Shown in pieces: positions 62,825-64,000 of a stretch of 64,000 nt of DNA. The stretch comes from Planctomycetota bacterium (lineage in GTDB: Bacteria > Planctomycetota > J058): assembly GCA_019636275.1 (NCBI GenBank), contig JAHBXY010000018.1, positions 1 to 64,000 of the forward strand. Reading direction: 5' to 3'. The notes beneath the pieces are model-generated. The model did not search any database and was not told the DNA's origin. It saw only the letters and a program-made list of their open reading frames with translations. Position 1 is the stretch's first letter, and each line of letters opens with the position of its first letter. The position numbers were made by a program, and so were the translations under genes.

Positions 62825-63691
62825 GTGAAGCTCGCCCGTATCGGGATGGTCGTCGCCGCGCTCGGCCTGACGGCGCTGGCCGACGCACGCGCCCAGGACG
62901 TGGGCCCCGTCTCCTCCGATGCCGCCGTCGCGGTCTTCGCCCGCGTCGTCGCGCGGGCGCGGGAGACGGGGGCGCTGGAGCGGGTCGTCGGGCTGCACCC
63001 GTTCATCATGACGCGCCACTTCCGCGACGACGACGGGGCGCCGCGCTTCGAGCGGCGGTTCCTGATGACCTACCGGATCGCCGTCGAGGACGACGCCCTG
63101 CGGCTCGACGTCGTCGTCCAGCCCGAGTTCGCGCCCGGCCAGGTGGACATCGGCTACGTCGTGGGCCTCGACGGCCGGATGCGGTCGATGGTCGCCCTCA
63201 CCGGCGAGCGCGTCGAGGCGGAGGTCCGCGACGGCACGCTCGTCGTGCGCCAGGTCGACCAGGGCAAGACCACCGAGCACCCGTGGGACGACCGGCTGCT
63301 GCCGAAGATCGTCGCGGCGTTCGTCCTGCCCATGCTGGCCGACCAGGGGCTGCCCGAGGCGTGGAGCTTCCGGGACCTGAACCCGTTCGGGCAGGTCACG
63401 CGGCCGATCGTCATGCGCCCGCTCGGGGCGAACGACGAGGTCGACGGCGTCAGGACGTTCGGCACGTTCGAGGGCCGCGCGCGCGAGACGACGCGCGTGC
63501 AGGTGTCCGTCGACGGGCAGCTCGTGGGGATCGAGACCGAGTCGTCGGTCAACGCGGCCGGGGTCGTCACGCACCTGGCCGCCAGCCGGCGGATCACGCC
63601 CGAGGAGCACGCGCGCCTGGCGCCGACCTGGCAGGACGACCCGCCCCCCGCCGAGGAGCCCGGAGGCCCGGAGGGCGACCGGCCGCGGTAG
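62825..63691 (+). CDS. Hypothetical secreted protein
   Basis: 288 residues from GTG 62825, with GGGAGGA a few bases upstream. Signal peptide with probable cleavage after DARAQ (about residue 25). The mature part begins DVGPVSSDAAVAVFARVVAR and has a beta-rich body with FERRFLMTYRIAVEDDALRL, VVGLDGRMRSMVALTGERVE and VDGVRTFGTFEGRARETTRVQ. No recognised family; the sequence resembles outer-membrane lipoprotein-sorting-like or DUF-type periplasmic proteins only in general shape. Ends in TAG, part of the next -10-like element. Confidence 0.65.
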   Translation: MKLARIGMVVAALGLTALADARAQDVGPVSSDAAVAVFARVVARARETGALERVVGLHPFIMTRHFRDDDGAPRFERRFLMTYRIAVEDDALRLDVVVQPEFAPGQVDIGYVVGLDGRMRSMVALTGERVEAEVRDGTLVVRQVDQGKTTEHPWDDRLLPKIVAAFVLPMLADQGLPEAWSFRDLNPFGQVTRPIVMRPLGANDEVDGVRTFGTFEGRARETTRVQVSVDGQLVGIETESSVNAAGVVTHLAASRRITPEEHARLAPTWQDDPPPAEEPGGPEGDRPR

Positions 63692-63694
63692 TGT
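63689..63694 (+). promoter_or_regulatory. Putative -10 element TAGTGT built on the upstream TAG stop
   Basis: TAGTGT begins with the stop of the preceding gene and ends 6 bases before GTG 63701, with no ribosome binding site. Confidence 0.3.
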
Positions 63695-63700
63695 GCCGGC

Positions 63701-64000
63701 GTGAGCCACGAGGCGGACGAGCCGGTGCGAGCGCTGGATGACGCCGCGGCGCCGGACCCGCCACCCGACGAGCGCGGCCGCGGCGGGCTCCTCCTGGCCC
63801 TGGCCCTCCTCCTGCTCCTCGGCGGCGCCGCCGCCTGGCAGCACCGCGCGCAGCACAACCCCGACGGGCTCTGCTACCTGCGGCTCGCCTCCTACCTGGC
63901 CCAGGGCGACGTCAAACCGTCGATCTCCGGCTACTGGAGCCCGCTCCTGGTGTGGAGCCTCGCCCCCCTCCTGGCCCTCGGGGTCGAGCCGCTCCTCGCC
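63701..64000 (+). CDS. Membrane protein, GT39-like, N-terminal part (runs off window)
   Basis: First 100 residues, GTG 63701. An acidic N-terminus (SHEADEPVRALDDAAA) is followed by one long hydrophobic helix (LLLALALLLLLGGAAAW) and a loop with QHNPDGLCYLRLASYLAQGD, then a second helix. The NPDG-Y loop after helix one is the arrangement of ArnT/PMT-type transferases, matching the gene at 61456-62805. The 3' end is outside the window. Confidence 0.6.
   Translation, partial: MSHEADEPVRALDDAAAPDPPPDERGRGGLLLALALLLLLGGAAAWQHRAQHNPDGLCYLRLASYLAQGDVKPSISGYWSPLLVWSLAPLLALGVEPLLA

Overview
The window is a very GC-rich (about 70% or more by eye), densely coded stretch of a bacterial chromosome. Genes overlap by 4 bases in long runs, TGA stops predominate and GTG starts are common. 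The organism is almost certainly diderm: it encodes a Wza-type outer-membrane export lipoprotein, a Wzc-type tyrosine kinase, a Wzm/Wzt exporter and several lipoproteins. The phylum cannot be fixed from sequence alone. Planctomycetota, Myxococcota or another GC-rich soil or sediment lineage would fit, but this is a guess.

Layout. 1-3054: a Clp-type AAA+ protein fused to a release-factor-2-like module that has lost its GGQ motif. 3080-4665: GDP-mannose 4,6-dehydratase and a NeuD/PglD-type acetyltransferase. 4897-10106: housekeeping and unknown genes (small membrane protein, MoxR ATPase, NadC, a protein with glycine at every fourth residue, a metallopeptidase-like lipoprotein, enolase). 10123-37653: a large surface-polysaccharide locus with many GT2 and GT4 glycosyltransferases, acyltransferases, a Wzy-like polymerase, the Wzm/Wzt ABC exporter, a WecA-like initiating transferase, a GT4 fused to a PglC-like initiating transferase, a PglE-like aminotransferase, an MsbA-like ABC exporter and a PglF-like dehydratase. 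37771-43784: a lasso-peptide cluster with nucleotidyltransferase, B2 peptidase, B1 leader-binding protein, C cyclase, a 48-residue precursor, an HprK-like kinase and a PRMT-like methyltransferase. 44037-58595: a second polysaccharide block with a Wzx flippase, glycosyltransferases, polysaccharide deacetylase, GNAT enzyme, Wza, Wzc and a Wzy/WaaL-like ligase with an apparent frameshift. 58647-64000: secreted, lipoprotein and membrane genes of mostly unknown role (surface protein with an Ig-like domain, Tat-exported amidohydrolase, two GT39-like membrane proteins).

How the genes fit together. Nucleotide sugars are made by Gmd and by the PglF/PglE/PglD set, which together could give UDP-di-N-acetylbacillosamine. 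They would be loaded onto undecaprenyl phosphate by the WecA-like or PglC-like enzyme and extended by the glycosyltransferases. Export could then follow either the Wzm/Wzt ABC route or the Wzx/Wzy/Wza/Wzc route. The lasso cluster sits between the two polysaccharide blocks. Its precursor has a textbook leader motif and ends in Ser, the residue that HprK-like kinases phosphorylate in paeninodin-type lasso peptides.

The two most unusual items are the Clp/dead-RF2 fusion at the left edge and the lasso cluster with kinase, nucleotidyltransferase and methyltransferase.
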